DNA of 64,000 nt from the NCBI GenBank assembly GCA_965204875.1, contig OZ242020.1, positions 620,001 to 684,000 of the forward strand. The letters are read 5' to 3'. This DNA comes from Aldehydirespirator sp965204875. GTDB taxonomy: Bacteria; Actinomycetota; Acidimicrobiia; Acidimicrobiales; Aldehydirespiratoraceae. The notes under the pieces were generated by a model. It saw only the letters and a program-made list of their open reading frames with translations. It did not search any database and had not been told where the DNA came from. Positions 1 to 8,005 of this stretch are shown here, in pieces. A program made the translations under genes and the position numbers. Within the stretch, counting starts at the first letter, position 1; the number at the start of each line of letters is the position of its first letter.

Positions 1-879
1 GACGGCCGCCGTGTTGAAACGGAACTCGTGGCGCCAGCGGCGGCTGCTGGTGTGGCCGCTGTCAGAGCCGGCCTCGATGCCGACGCTCACGCAGTCCAGC
101 CCGTTGCGGGCCAGCCGGGCCACCATCTCGCCGGCCAATGCCCTGGCCATGAACGCCACGGTCTCGATGCGATCCGCGGGCGGGTCGATCTCTGCCTCAG
201 CGGCCGGCTCGCCGTCGGCGGGCTGCGCCCCCGGCAAGCGGTCGTCGAGGCCGCTGGCGAGCCGGTGCGCCAGCAGCCCAGGCCAGCCGAAGCGTCCCAG
301 CATGTCGGCCTCGGACAGCGCGGCCAGATCGCCCAGTGTTCGCATCCCCAGCCGCCACAGAACGTCGAGCAGTGCCTGCACGTCGCCCGTTGCGAGATGC
401 AGCGGTGATGTGCTCTCGCCCAGGGAGGACAGGGGCAGCTCGGCCAGGAACCGCCGGCCCTGCTGCGGCGGCACCACCAGGACGGCCACAGCGGCGGAGG
501 TCTTCGCGGCGGCGGGTGTCTTCGCAGCGGCGGGTGTAGCGGCGGATGTTGGAGGCGCTCGGGCTGCCCTGCGGGCGGCGAGACCGGCGGCGAAGAGCCC
601 GTCGGACACGCCCACACCGACCCTCGAGGCCGACGGCACCGCCTCGGCGACTGCACGAGCGACGAGATCGGCCAAAACCGGCTCGCCCCCGAAGTAGCGT
701 GACGGCCCTCTCGCTGCGAACACGTGCAGACCGGGACGCAGCACCTCGGCTGCGGGAGTGAACTGCTCCAGGGCCGCAGCCACAGGCTCGCAGTGATGAG
801 TATCGGGCTCGCTGAACTCCACCGCCACCAGCCGCGCCGGCTGCGACGCTGATTGCCGGGGTGGCTGCGGGCGTGCCAT
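1..879 (-). CDS. imuB: ImuB-like Y-family polymerase homologue, 5' part only (runs off left edge)
   Basis: This is the non-catalytic Y-family partner that in LexA-controlled mutasomes links DnaE2 to the beta clamp. The frame is open to base 1 without a stop. Visible blocks match ImuB: FEP-like VAAALEQFTP, RPGL, GPSRYFGGE, then a DVLWRLGMRTLGDLAALSEAD helix-hairpin-helix-like segment and a start of the little-finger region (GMxR-type). A short Ala/Thr/Lys repeat (TPAAAK twice) sits in the palm. The start is uncertain: ATG 879 lies just after imuA, while ATG 936 or ATG 1053 in the same frame would overlap imuA by 35 or 152 bases. None of these gives the usual ImuB N-terminal CPDWPV block, so the first 80 or so palm residues look missing or degenerate. 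Confidence 0.8.
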   Translation of the reverse strand, partial: MARPQPPRQSASQPARLVAVEFSEPDTHHCEPVAAALEQFTPAAEVLRPGLHVFAARGPSRYFGGEPVLADLVARAVAEAVPSASRVGVGVSDGLFAAGLAARRAARAPPTSAATPAAAKTPAAAKTSAAVAVLVVPPQQGRRFLAELPLSSLGESTSPLHLATGDVQALLDVLWRLGMRTLGDLAALSEADMLGRFGWPGLLAHRLASGLDDRLPGAQPADGEPAAEAEIDPPADRIETVAFMARALAGEMVARLARNGLDCVSVGIEAGSDSGHTSSRRWRHEFRFNTAAV

Positions 880-901
880 CGGTCGCGACGGGCCGGGCGG
901 G

Positions 902-1786
902 CTAACCCGCTCGACGCTGCCTGCCTGTGAGGCCATCGCCGGACGCGACGGCCAGATCGTGATCCACACGGGCCACACGAGGACCGTGGCCGGCAGCGGA
1001 CACGCCACCGGACGCAACCACCCCACCACCCTCCACACAAGCCACGCGGCCATCCGCGGAGGGCAGCCACAGCAGCATTCGACGGGGACGTGACGCCGCT
1101 CCCCGGCCTCCGACGGTCACCTCGGCCCGGCGTGCCAGCAGGCGGCCATGCCCGGCTTCGATGCCCGTCCAGAGAACCTGATCGATGGCCAGGCGAACCT
1201 CGGGCCGCAGGCCGGCGGCCTCCGTAGAGGGGTCACAGCCGAGAACGCATATCAGCGAGGTGCCGTGCTCGCGCATCCGTGCCGCCAACCGCCGCGCCGT
1301 CGCGCCCCCCGGCAGGATTCCCGGCCCCAGCAGCACGAGGTCGAAGCCGCCCACCACCGCTCCCAGCACATCGGCGACTGTGCTCGCACCAAGCACGCAC
1401 CTGCCCCTCGCCGCGGACGGCAGTTCCACCAGCCTCCATCGCTGCAGGTCGGCACCCCTGCCGGCAAGCGCGGACACGCCCAGATCGGCCATGCCCACCG
1501 AGGCCACCCAGTTGCCCTGCCTGGAAGCCTCGGCAGCCAGCGCAGTGGCCAGCGTCACCGAACCGTGACCTCGAACCGTCAGGGCGGTTCCCCGCCGGAT
1601 GCCGCCCTCGGGCAGCACCGCGACCAACCCCTCCTCCACCGGGAGCCACCGCTCAGGGTCAGCCCCGACGGGCTTGACGAGCCGGGCCGGCAGCGCCTGT
1701 GCGGCCGGTGAAGCCGCCTGTGCCGTTTGTGGAACTGCTCGTGGAGCCGCCAGTGAAACCGCTGGCGCTGGCTGCGGGGCCGCCAT
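902..1786 (-). CDS. imuA: ImuA-like RecA-fold mutasome protein
   Basis: RecA-like accessory protein of the damage-induced mutasome, 294 aa. Seen: GGIRRGTALTVRG near residue 60, where ImuA/SulA-like proteins have their P-loop-like turn; LVLLGPG in the middle; and the typical actinobacterial C-terminal blocks RLAIDQVLWTGIEAGHGRL and RPRRMLLWLPSADGRV. About 45 residues after that block are not recognisable and overlap the possible 5' end of imuB in another frame. They could be read-through of a degenerated imuB N-terminus. The ATG at 1786 lies 12 bases from the SOS box shared with dnaE2, so it is probably LexA-repressed. The N-terminal 35 residues are an Ala/Pro-rich tail. Confidence 0.82.
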   Translation of the reverse strand: MAAPQPAPAVSLAAPRAVPQTAQAASPAAQALPARLVKPVGADPERWLPVEEGLVAVLPEGGIRRGTALTVRGHGSVTLATALAAEASRQGNWVASVGMADLGVSALAGRGADLQRWRLVELPSAARGRCVLGASTVADVLGAVVGGFDLVLLGPGILPGGATARRLAARMREHGTSLICVLGCDPSTEAAGLRPEVRLAIDQVLWTGIEAGHGRLLARRAEVTVGGRGAASRPRRMLLWLPSADGRVACVEGGGVVASGGVSAAGHGPRVARVDHDLAVASGDGLTGRQRRAG

Positions 1787-1798
1787 CGGTCCACTATA

Positions 1799-1812
1799 CG
1801 AACATATGTTCG
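1799..1812. promoter_or_regulatory. SOS box (LexA operator) between imuA and dnaE2
   Basis: The sequence CGAACATATGTTCG is a perfect 14-base palindrome. It fits the Gram-positive/actinobacterial LexA consensus GAAC-N4-GTTC. It sits in the 45-base gap between the divergent imuA (ATG 1786) and dnaE2 (GTG 1832) starts, so one operator can control the whole imuA-imuB/dnaE2 set. Confidence 0.88.
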
Positions 1813-1831
1813 GTTCTATAGGGTTGAGGCG

Positions 1832-4800
1832 GTGGGGTTCGACAACCCGATCATCCCCTGGCGAGAGCTGGAGCGCCGCCTGTCAGACCGGGTCGACGCG
1901 CCTCCCGGCGGGGCGGGTGCCGCTGAGGCGCGCCACGGCGGGGCGGGCTATCCGGATCGGGTCGGGCAATCCGCCGGGCAGAGCGGCGACCGCGCAGGCC
2001 AGAGGGGCCGGGCGGTTCGGGTGCGGTATGCGGAGTTGCATGCGCGCTCGCGGTTCAGCTTCATGGTCGGCTCATCCGACCCGGATGAGCTGGTGGCCGA
2101 GGCCGCCCGTCTCGGGTTGGACGCTCTGGCGCTCACCGACCGGGACGGCTTCTACGGGGTGGTGCGCTTCGCCGAGGCCGCCCGTGAGGTCGGACTGCCC
2201 ACGGTGTTCGGCGCCGAGCTCACCCTCGACCGGCCCGGCCGGCGCCGCTCGGGCCAGTCGCCCGCGCCGCCGGCACGGCAAGGATCACAGATCGTGGTGC
2301 TGGCCCGCGACGCTGCGGGGTACGCCTCGCTGGGGATGCTCATCAGCCGAGCGCAGATGGCCGGGCGCAAGGGCGCGCCCCGGTTGAGCACGGCCGCGTT
2401 CCTGGAGGCTGCGGCGGCGCAGCAGGGCAGGTGGGCGATCCTCACCGGCGCGCAGGGCGGCGCTGTGCCCTCGGCATTGGTCGAGCACGGGCCCCGGGCT
2501 GCGGCTGCCGAGCTCGAAAAGCTGATTGACGCCGCCGGCGCCGGCAACGTGTTCGTGGAGTTGTGGGACCACGGCGACCCGCTGGACTGCCACCGCAACG
2601 ACACCCTCGCCGAGCTGGGGGTGCGCCGGGGCGTGCAGCCGGTGTGCGCCAACGCCGTGAGCTACGCCACGCCCCGCGACCGTGCCCTGGCCGACGCGCT
2701 GGCCGCGGTCAGCGCCCGGCGCAGCCTCGACGACCACGACGGCTGGCTCGGTGCCTGGGGCGGGGCGCACCTGCGGTCCGGCGCCGAGCAGGCCCGCCGC
2801 TTCGCCCGCTACCCCGGAGCCGTCGAGGCCGCGGCCCGGCTGGGGCTGGAGTGCGCCTTCAGCCTGTCGCTGGTGGCGCCGGGACTGCCGCCCTACCCGT
2901 GCCCCGACGGCCTCGACGAGAACGCCTTCCTGCGCCGGCTCGCCACCGAGGGCGCCCTGGCCCGCTACGGGCCGCCCGAGGCCGACCACGCATCCGGAGC
3001 CTGGCGCCAGATCAACCATGAGCTCGACATGATCGAGCGGCTCGGGTTCGCCGGATACTTCCTGGTGGTATGGGACATCACGTCGTTCTGCCGGGCACAC
3101 GACATCTACTGCCAGGGCCGGGGATCGGCCGCCAACTCGGCGGTCTGCTACGTGCTGGGCATCACCAACGTGGACTCGGTGGCGCTGGGGCTGCTGTTCG
3201 AGCGGTTCCTGTCACCCGAGCGCGACGGGCCGCCCGACATCGACATCGACATCGAGAGCGGTCGCCGCGAGGAGGTGATCCAGTACGTGTACGGGCGCTA
3301 CGGGCGGAACCGCACCGCACAGGTGGCCAACGTGATCGCCTACCGGGCCCGCTCGGCGGTGCGCGACATGGCCCGGGCCCTGGGTCATCCACCGGCACTG
3401 CAGGACCGCTGGGCCAAGTCGCTGGATCGCTATCACAGCCTGAGCGAACCGGCCGGCGACATCGACGCCCCATCCCGCCGCGACTCCGCAACCCGCAACG
3501 CCCCATCCCGCCACAACTTCTCTGACAGCGATCACGACCTAGGCACCCGCGTCCTGGCCCGCCGGTGCGTCGGGGCGGCGGACGCGGACGACCTGGGCGC
3601 CCGCGGCCTGGCCCGCGACCTGGCCGCCATTCCCGCGGATGTTCTGCGCCTGGCGGCCAGGGCCGACGGGGGCCCACGGCACCTGGGCATCCACTCCGGC
3701 GGGATGGTGATATGTGACCGGCCCATCGCCGAGGTCTGCCCGGTGGAATGGGCATCGGCGGCGGACCGGTCGGTGTTGCAATGGGACAAGGACGACTGCG
3801 CCGCGGCAGGCCTGGTGAAGTTCGACCTGCTGGGGCTGGGCATGCTCTCGGCGCTGCACCACGCGGTTGACCTCATCGAGTCGGCCCACAACAAGCGCAT
3901 CGACCTGGCCGACCTGCCCCAGGACCCGGCCGTGTACGACATGCTGTGCGCGGCCGACACGGTGGGCGTGTTCCAAGTCGAGTCGAGAGCGCAGATGGCC
4001 ACCCTGCCCCGCCTGCGGCCCCGCTGCTTCTATGACCTGGTCGTGGAGGTGGCACTGATACGTCCCGGACCGATCCAGGGCGGCTCGGTGCACCCCTACA
4101 TCCGGCGGCGCAACGGCACCGAGCCCGTCACCTACCTGCATCCGCTGCTGGAGCGGTCGCTGGCCAAGACCCTGGGCGTGCCGCTGTTCCAAGAGCAGCT
4201 CATGCAGATCGCCATCGACGCGGCCGGGTTCACGCCGGCGGAGTCCGACGAGCTGCGCCGGGCGATGGGGGCCAAACGGTCGGTGGAGCGCATGCAGCGG
4301 CTGCGGGGACGCTTCTTCGCAGGGATGGCCGAGCGGGGCATCGGCCCGGAGATCGGCGAGCAGATCTGGCACAAGATGGTGGCCTTCGCCACCTACGGGT
4401 TCCCCGAGAGCCACTCGGTGTCCTTCGCCCACATGGTGTACGCATCGGCGTGGATCAAGCGGCACTACCCGGCCGCCTTCTGCGCGGCGCTGCTGAACGC
4501 CCAGCCGATGGGCTTCTACTCCGCGCACTCGCTGTGCCAGGACGCCCGCCGCCACGGGGTGGTGGTGCGCAACCCCGACATCAACGCCTCGGCCGATGCC
4601 GCCGTGCTGGAGCCGTGCGACGAGTCCGCAGGCGGCCAGGCGGTGCGTCTGGGGCTGTCGTCGGTTCGCGGCGTGGGGGCAGAACTCGCCGAGGCCATCG
4701 CCACCGAAGCGCCATACGAATCAATGGAGCACCTGGTGAGGGCCATGTCCGAACGCAGGTCACAGGCCGACGGCACGCGCCCCCAGCAGTCGCGCGGGGC

Positions 4801-5482
4801 TAAGTCCGAGCACAGGTCGCGAGCGGGCAGCGGACCCATACCAACACCCGCACCCGCAAAGTCGCATCACAGGGGCAAGTCCGAGCGCAGGTCGCGAGGT
4901 TTGCCGCCCCTGGACCTGGCGGCGCTGGAGGCGCTGGCCGCGGCCGGGGCATTCGACTCGCTGGGGCTGGATCGCCGCGAGGCGCTGTGGACGGCCGGCG
5001 CGGTGGCGCATTCAGTAGTGGAGCACCTGCCTGGCACGGTCACGGGAACGGCTGTGCCGCGGCTGAAGCCCATGTCGCCCCAAGAGCAGTCTGCGGCGGA
5101 CCTGTGGGCCACCGGCGTGGCCCCCGACGGGCATCCGACCCGCTTTCACCGCGCCGAGCTGGCGGCTGCGGGCGTGGTGGCCGCGGCGGATCTGCCGACC
5201 CATCCGACCGGGCGGGTGAAAGTGGCAGGCACGGTGTCGCACCGGCAGCGTCCAGCCACCGCCGGGGGCGCCATGTTCATCAACCTCGAGGACGAGACCG
5301 GCCTGATCAACGTGATCATGTCGAAGGGTTGCCAGGCCAGGTTCGCCAAACCGGCTCTCACAGCCAGGGCGCTCACGGTCCGCGGCCGCCTAGAGCGCCA
5401 CGAGAGCGCCGTCAACGTCATCGCCGAGCACCTTGCCCCGCTCACCCTGCCAGCCACCCTCCCCAGCCGCGACTTCCGCTAA
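1832..5482 (+). CDS. dnaE2: Error-prone DNA polymerase III alpha subunit DnaE2
   Basis: Catalytic subunit of the SOS mutasome, for translesion synthesis with ImuA and ImuB. 1216 aa, longer than the usual 1050-1100. A PHP domain starts near residue 67 (YAELHARSRFSF, ALTDRDGFYG). The polymerase core includes GYFLVVWDITSFCR, CQGRGSAANSAVCY and the catalytic aspartates in PDIDIDIESGRREEVI. Later come DLLGLGMLSALHHA, GVFQVESRAQMATLPRL and YGFPESHSVSFAHMVYAS. An OB fold is near the C-terminus (KVAGTVSHRQRP, FINLEDETGLINVIMS). The extra length comes from a low-complexity N-terminal extension, an insert near residues 540-570 (two APSR repeats) and an Arg/Ser-rich insert near 970-1025 with repeated KSE-RSR units. 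The GTG start is used because the frame begins just downstream of the SOS box. Confidence 0.95.
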   Translation: MGFDNPIIPWRELERRLSDRVDAPPGGAGAAEARHGGAGYPDRVGQSAGQSGDRAGQRGRAVRVRYAELHARSRFSFMVGSSDPDELVAEAARLGLDALALTDRDGFYGVVRFAEAAREVGLPTVFGAELTLDRPGRRRSGQSPAPPARQGSQIVVLARDAAGYASLGMLISRAQMAGRKGAPRLSTAAFLEAAAAQQGRWAILTGAQGGAVPSALVEHGPRAAAAELEKLIDAAGAGNVFVELWDHGDPLDCHRNDTLAELGVRRGVQPVCANAVSYATPRDRALADALAAVSARRSLDDHDGWLGAWGGAHLRSGAEQARRFARYPGAVEAAARLGLECAFSLSLVAPGLPPYPCPDGLDENAFLRRLATEGALARYGPPEADHASGAWRQINHELDMIERLGFAGYFLVVWDITSFCRAHDIYCQGRGSAANSAVCYVLGITNVDSVALGLLFERFLSPERDGPPDIDIDIESGRREEVIQYVYGRYGRNRTAQVANVIAYRARSAVRDMARALGHPPALQDRWAKSLDRYHSLSEPAGDIDAPSRRDSATRNAPSRHNFSDSDHDLGTRVLARRCVGAADADDLGARGLARDLAAIPADVLRLAARADGGPRHLGIHSGGMVICDRPIAEVCPVEWASAADRSVLQWDKDDCAAAGLVKFDLLGLGMLSALHHAVDLIESAHNKRIDLADLPQDPAVYDMLCAADTVGVFQVESRAQMATLPRLRPRCFYDLVVEVALIRPGPIQGGSVHPYIRRRNGTEPVTYLHPLLERSLAKTLGVPLFQEQLMQIAIDAAGFTPAESDELRRAMGAKRSVERMQRLRGRFFAGMAERGIGPEIGEQIWHKMVAFATYGFPESHSVSFAHMVYASAWIKRHYPAAFCAALLNAQPMGFYSAHSLCQDARRHGVVVRNPDINASADAAVLEPCDESAGGQAVRLGLSSVRGVGAELAEAIATEAPYESMEHLVRAMSERRSQADGTRPQQSRGAKSEHRSRAGSGPIPTPAPAKSHHRGKSERRSRGLPPLDLAALEALAAAGAFDSLGLDRREALWTAGAVAHSVVEHLPGTVTGTAVPRLKPMSPQEQSAADLWATGVAPDGHPTRFHRAELAAAGVVAAADLPTHPTGRVKVAGTVSHRQRPATAGGAMFINLEDETGLINVIMSKGCQARFAKPALTARALTVRGRLERHESAVNVIAEHLAPLTLPATLPSRDFR

Positions 5483-5498
5483 GAGTCCACCGGCCTCA

Positions 5499-5648
5499 CT
5501 ACAGCACCTCGGCGCGGTCCTGGATGATGCGCAACGCTTCCTCGAACGGCAGCAGGGCGTGGTCGTTGAACACTGAGTCCAAGACAAGGGGAGTAGAAGG
5601 CCAAATATCAGGCAGTTCAATCTGGGGCGAGCGTGGGCGGCCTCTACT
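5499..5648 (-). pseudogene. Remnant sharing a C-terminal end with the small ORF at 9231-9467
   Basis: The last 30 or so codons read PLVLDSVFNDHALLPFEEAL then RIIQDRAEVL and stop. They are nearly identical to the end of the 78-codon ORF at 9231-9467 (FSESDLLPFEEALRIIQDHA then EVL). Upstream similarity fades within about 20 codons and there is no convincing start. The shared DNA begins at the stop codon (CTACAGCACCTCGGCG on the plus strand). It looks like a fragment left by rearrangement of the AbiE region. The parent protein is not recognised. Confidence 0.55.
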
Positions 5649-5698
5649 CACATGCAATTGCCCTGCCGCAATCGCACCGGTCAAGCTATGCTTGTTGT

Positions 5699-6367
5699 AT
5701 GTCTTCGTACCGGCAGCAGATGTTCGACTGGCTCGACGGGCTACCCGACCGAAGCTGGTTCTGGGGCGGCGACGCGCCGGTGCCAGGCTCCACCGCCCGG
5801 CCGATCCTGTCACGGTTGGCCGCCGACCCCGAATCGTTGGTCAGCCGTGTCGGGCATGGTCTCTACTTCAAGGCAGGCCCCGACGACTGGACCAAGACCT
5901 TCTACTGCTGCGAGATCGTCAGCGCTCTAATGTGCGCCGGACCGGGGGCAGGGCTGGCAGGGCCAAGCGCCCTGAACGCTTTGGGCTGGACTACTCAGGT
6001 GCCAGCCAAGATCAACGTGGCTTCGCTGCGTCGTGTGCCCACCTTCCGCGTTGAGCGCTACCACCTGCGGAGCAACCGTCTACGGGAGGCGTTGACCTGG
6101 ACTGAGGTGACCGTGCTGGAGGCATTGCTGTTGTGGAAGTTTGCGGAGGTGACCTGGGAGAGGTGTATGGACAAGGTTGGGCGCGGTGTCAGCGCCAGCC
6201 GACTTCCCTGGAACTTCCTAGAGCCGTTTCGCTTGGACAATGAGCGATTGCAGCAGGTCGCCCGCTTCGAGAAGTGTGACAACCTGCCGCTGCTCCGCTA
6301 CCGGATCGAAGTGCTCAGCGACTTGGCCGCTCAGATACCGGCTCCTGCGAACGCGGCAGCAGCATGA
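5699..6367 (+). CDS. AbiEi-like antitoxin (type IV toxin-antitoxin), copy 1
   Basis: 222 aa, predicted transcriptional repressor/antitoxin of an AbiE-type system. It has the DUF6088/AbiEi layout: an N-terminal winged-helix region (ILSRLAADPESLVSRVGHGL then YFK), a middle CAGPGAGLAGPSALNALGWT block and a C-terminal LTWTEVTVLEALLLWKFAE block. It is about 85% identical by eye to the copy at 10760-11428 and has the same length. ATG 5699 was chosen because MxSYRQQMFDWL is conserved in both copies and both have TATGCT about 8 bases upstream, as expected for a leaderless -10. The stop overlaps the ATG of the downstream AbiEii reading frame (ATGA). That partner is broken here, so this may be an orphan antitoxin. 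Confidence 0.8.
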   Translation: MSSYRQQMFDWLDGLPDRSWFWGGDAPVPGSTARPILSRLAADPESLVSRVGHGLYFKAGPDDWTKTFYCCEIVSALMCAGPGAGLAGPSALNALGWTTQVPAKINVASLRRVPTFRVERYHLRSNRLREALTWTEVTVLEALLLWKFAEVTWERCMDKVGRGVSASRLPWNFLEPFRLDNERLQQVARFEKCDNLPLLRYRIEVLSDLAAQIPAPANAAAA

Positions 6368-7159
6368 GGCCCGAGGGGCAGTCGCAGGTGTGCGGCTCGC
6401 GCAACACCTTTGACGGGCAGCCCTGCCGCAACCGGCCGGTTAATGCCCGCATCCATCTCACAAGCAGTCCGACCGCGCTCATGCCGTCGGGCTTCCTGCG
6501 CTAGCTAGCGGCACCGGTGGTTACTGATCCAGACAGCACTGAGGCGACAATGTCAGCAGGCGCGAGAGTGGGGCTAGGCACCCACGCACGCGGGCTGGCC
6601 GGGCAACCGCAACGCTTCAGCCAGTTGCGGACGCGAAGAATATCTCAAGTGCGAAGCCACCGTCGAGACGCCGCTCGTAGGATGCCCTCTAAGCGAACCC
6701 CGCCGGGTGATGTCAATGATGGGCCGGTTCGCTTCCGAGGCGGAACTGTCGGAGTTCCCAGAACTAGGCGGGTTCGAGATCGAGTGTGTCACACCGGAGT
6801 ACACGGCCTTCAATAAGTTCGACGCGCTGCATCGGCGGGCCGTCCTTGAGGACTACGCAGGAATGACACTGCGAGGCCGCGATGCCTATGATCTCTCTCA
6901 GATAGCTCTCAGCGACCGCGCCAGCAAGGTGCGCCCGCTGATAGAAGCCGCTCAAGGCCGGGTGGCGCGGCCCCGCAGCAAGCGCCGCCAGATGCCACGC
7001 CCTGACGGTGGCTATGCCCACAGCCCGGCGTTCAACCCTGACAGCCCCGGCTACGCCGCTCTGCGGGAAGGCTATGAGCAGGTAGCCGCAGCATACGTCT
7101 GGAACGAAGCTCCGCCGTTCGCAGAAGCAGTCAATCTAGCAAAGTCGCTAGACGCCTAA
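6364..7159 (+). pseudogene. AbiEii nucleotidyltransferase toxin, copy 1, internally deleted
   Basis: Compared with the intact copy at 9588-10763, the 5' part (GSRNTFDGQPCRNRP, positions 6397-6440) is present but meets a stop near 6501. Homology then resumes out of frame (THARGLAGQPQRFSQLR). At about 6630 the sequence jumps from the codons for FSQLR directly to EEYLKCEATVE. Roughly 380 bases are gone, including the GGGTSL and DVDLL nucleotidyltransferase motifs. An ORF of 150 codons from 6707 (MMSMMGRFASEAEL...AVNLAKSLDA) keeps the C-terminal domain, 80-85% identical to copy 2. A free C-terminal domain could still be translated, but toxin activity is not expected. Confidence 0.8.
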
Positions 7160-7205
7160 ATGTCCAGACCGACTCCACAGGTGGAGTTCGCCGGACTGCA
7201 GTAGG

Positions 7206-7275
7206 ATGCCCGTCGAATGTGTTGCGCTGGTCCCACATCTGTGACTATGGCTTGCGCTTCATGCTGTCGCCAGCC
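7206..7275 (-). pseudogene. Third fragment of an AbiEi/AbiEii gene junction
   Basis: On the minus strand this stretch reads ATGAAGCGCAAGCC...CAACACATTCGACGGGCATC. It matches the first about 20 codons of AbiEii copy 2 (10763 downwards: MRHKQ, CGSRDTFDGQPC) with an internal stop. It lies just downstream of the broken copy 1 but on the opposite strand, so it is an independent decayed piece, not part of copy 1. Confidence 0.5.
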
Positions 7276-7311
7276 TGAGACCCGCAGGGACAGTTCGCAT
7301 GGTGCTTGCCG

Positions 7312-7704
7312 TCAAGCGCGGATCACCCGCAGTTCGTCAACTGACGGAAAGTCAGCGTCCTGGGTGACAATCGGCACCTCGAGAGCCATGGCGGTGGCCG
7401 CAATCCAGGAATCGTTGACAGGCATGCGCACGCCCTCGTCGCGCAAGAGCATGCGTAGCCTCGCCCATTTCTCCGCCACGGCGTCGTCAATAGGTATCGG
7501 CCGGAGCGCCAAAGCCGCTGCCAGAGTGGACAGGCGCAGATCGCGGGTCAGAGCGTCCGTTGCCGCTAGTACGCCGGCTCGCAATTCGCCCATCGTGATC
7601 ATCGACACGGCCAACTCTTCGGGGAGTCGCTCGGTGAGGATCGACCGCCCTGATTCTTGCGCGATGAATATAGATGTATCGGCTAGACCTCGACTCAGTG
7701 CCAC
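7312..7704 (-). CDS. VapC-like PIN-domain ribonuclease toxin
   Basis: 130 aa, the usual PIN toxin length. Acidic residues of the PIN active site are visible: D9 in GLADTSIFIA, E40 in ITMGELRAGVLAA, D98 in PVNDSWIAATAMA and the late D in TQDADF. Such toxins cleave RNA and are blocked by the partner antitoxin. The GTG start at 7704 overlaps the end of the upstream antitoxin by 10 bases, so the two genes are translationally coupled. TA pair autoregulation is expected but no operator was identified. Confidence 0.88.
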   Translation of the reverse strand: MALSRGLADTSIFIAQESGRSILTERLPEELAVSMITMGELRAGVLAATDALTRDLRLSTLAAALALRPIPIDDAVAEKWARLRMLLRDEGVRMPVNDSWIAATAMALEVPIVTQDADFPSVDELRVIRA

Positions 7705-7952
7705 GGCAAGTCGTCCGTCGTCTCCTCATCGGTGAGCGATGCCAGATCGGTTGCCAATGCAGCGTCGGCCTGATGGGAAAGCACATCGCGGATGAACCTC
7801 TCCCGGGTCATCCACCGCGGCTTCTCCGCTACTGGACCCAGTTCAGCCACGGGACGACCGTTCACAGTGACAGTGATGCGCTCCCCGCCAGCGACGCGGT
7901 CAAGCAGGGCGCTCGTCTGGTCGCGCAGATCGCGAGAGGCCACTTCGGTCAT
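7695..7952 (-). CDS. Phd/YefM-family antitoxin (VapB partner)
   Basis: 85 aa. The N-terminus MTEVASRDLRDQTSALLDRV followed by GERITVTVNGRPVAELGPV is the standard Phd/YefM fold that binds DNA and neutralises a PIN toxin through its C-terminal tail (here SLTDEETTDDLPWH). ATG 7952 gives the canonical N-terminus. An open frame continues upstream, but that part is the opposite frame of rtcB. It is followed by the vapC-like gene with a 10-base overlap. Confidence 0.87.
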   Translation of the reverse strand: MTEVASRDLRDQTSALLDRVAGGERITVTVNGRPVAELGPVAEKPRWMTRERFIRDVLSHQADAALATDLASLTDEETTDDLPWH

Positions 7953-8005
7953 GAAGCGATTGTAGGAGAGACGCGAGCACGAGCGGCGAAACTCGTCGAA
8001 AACTC

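Noticed and set aside
87..1070. Long minus-strand ORF rich in Arg/Trp/Ser
   Set aside because: It is a shadow; the neighbouring minus frame, open to base 1, holds the ImuB motifs.
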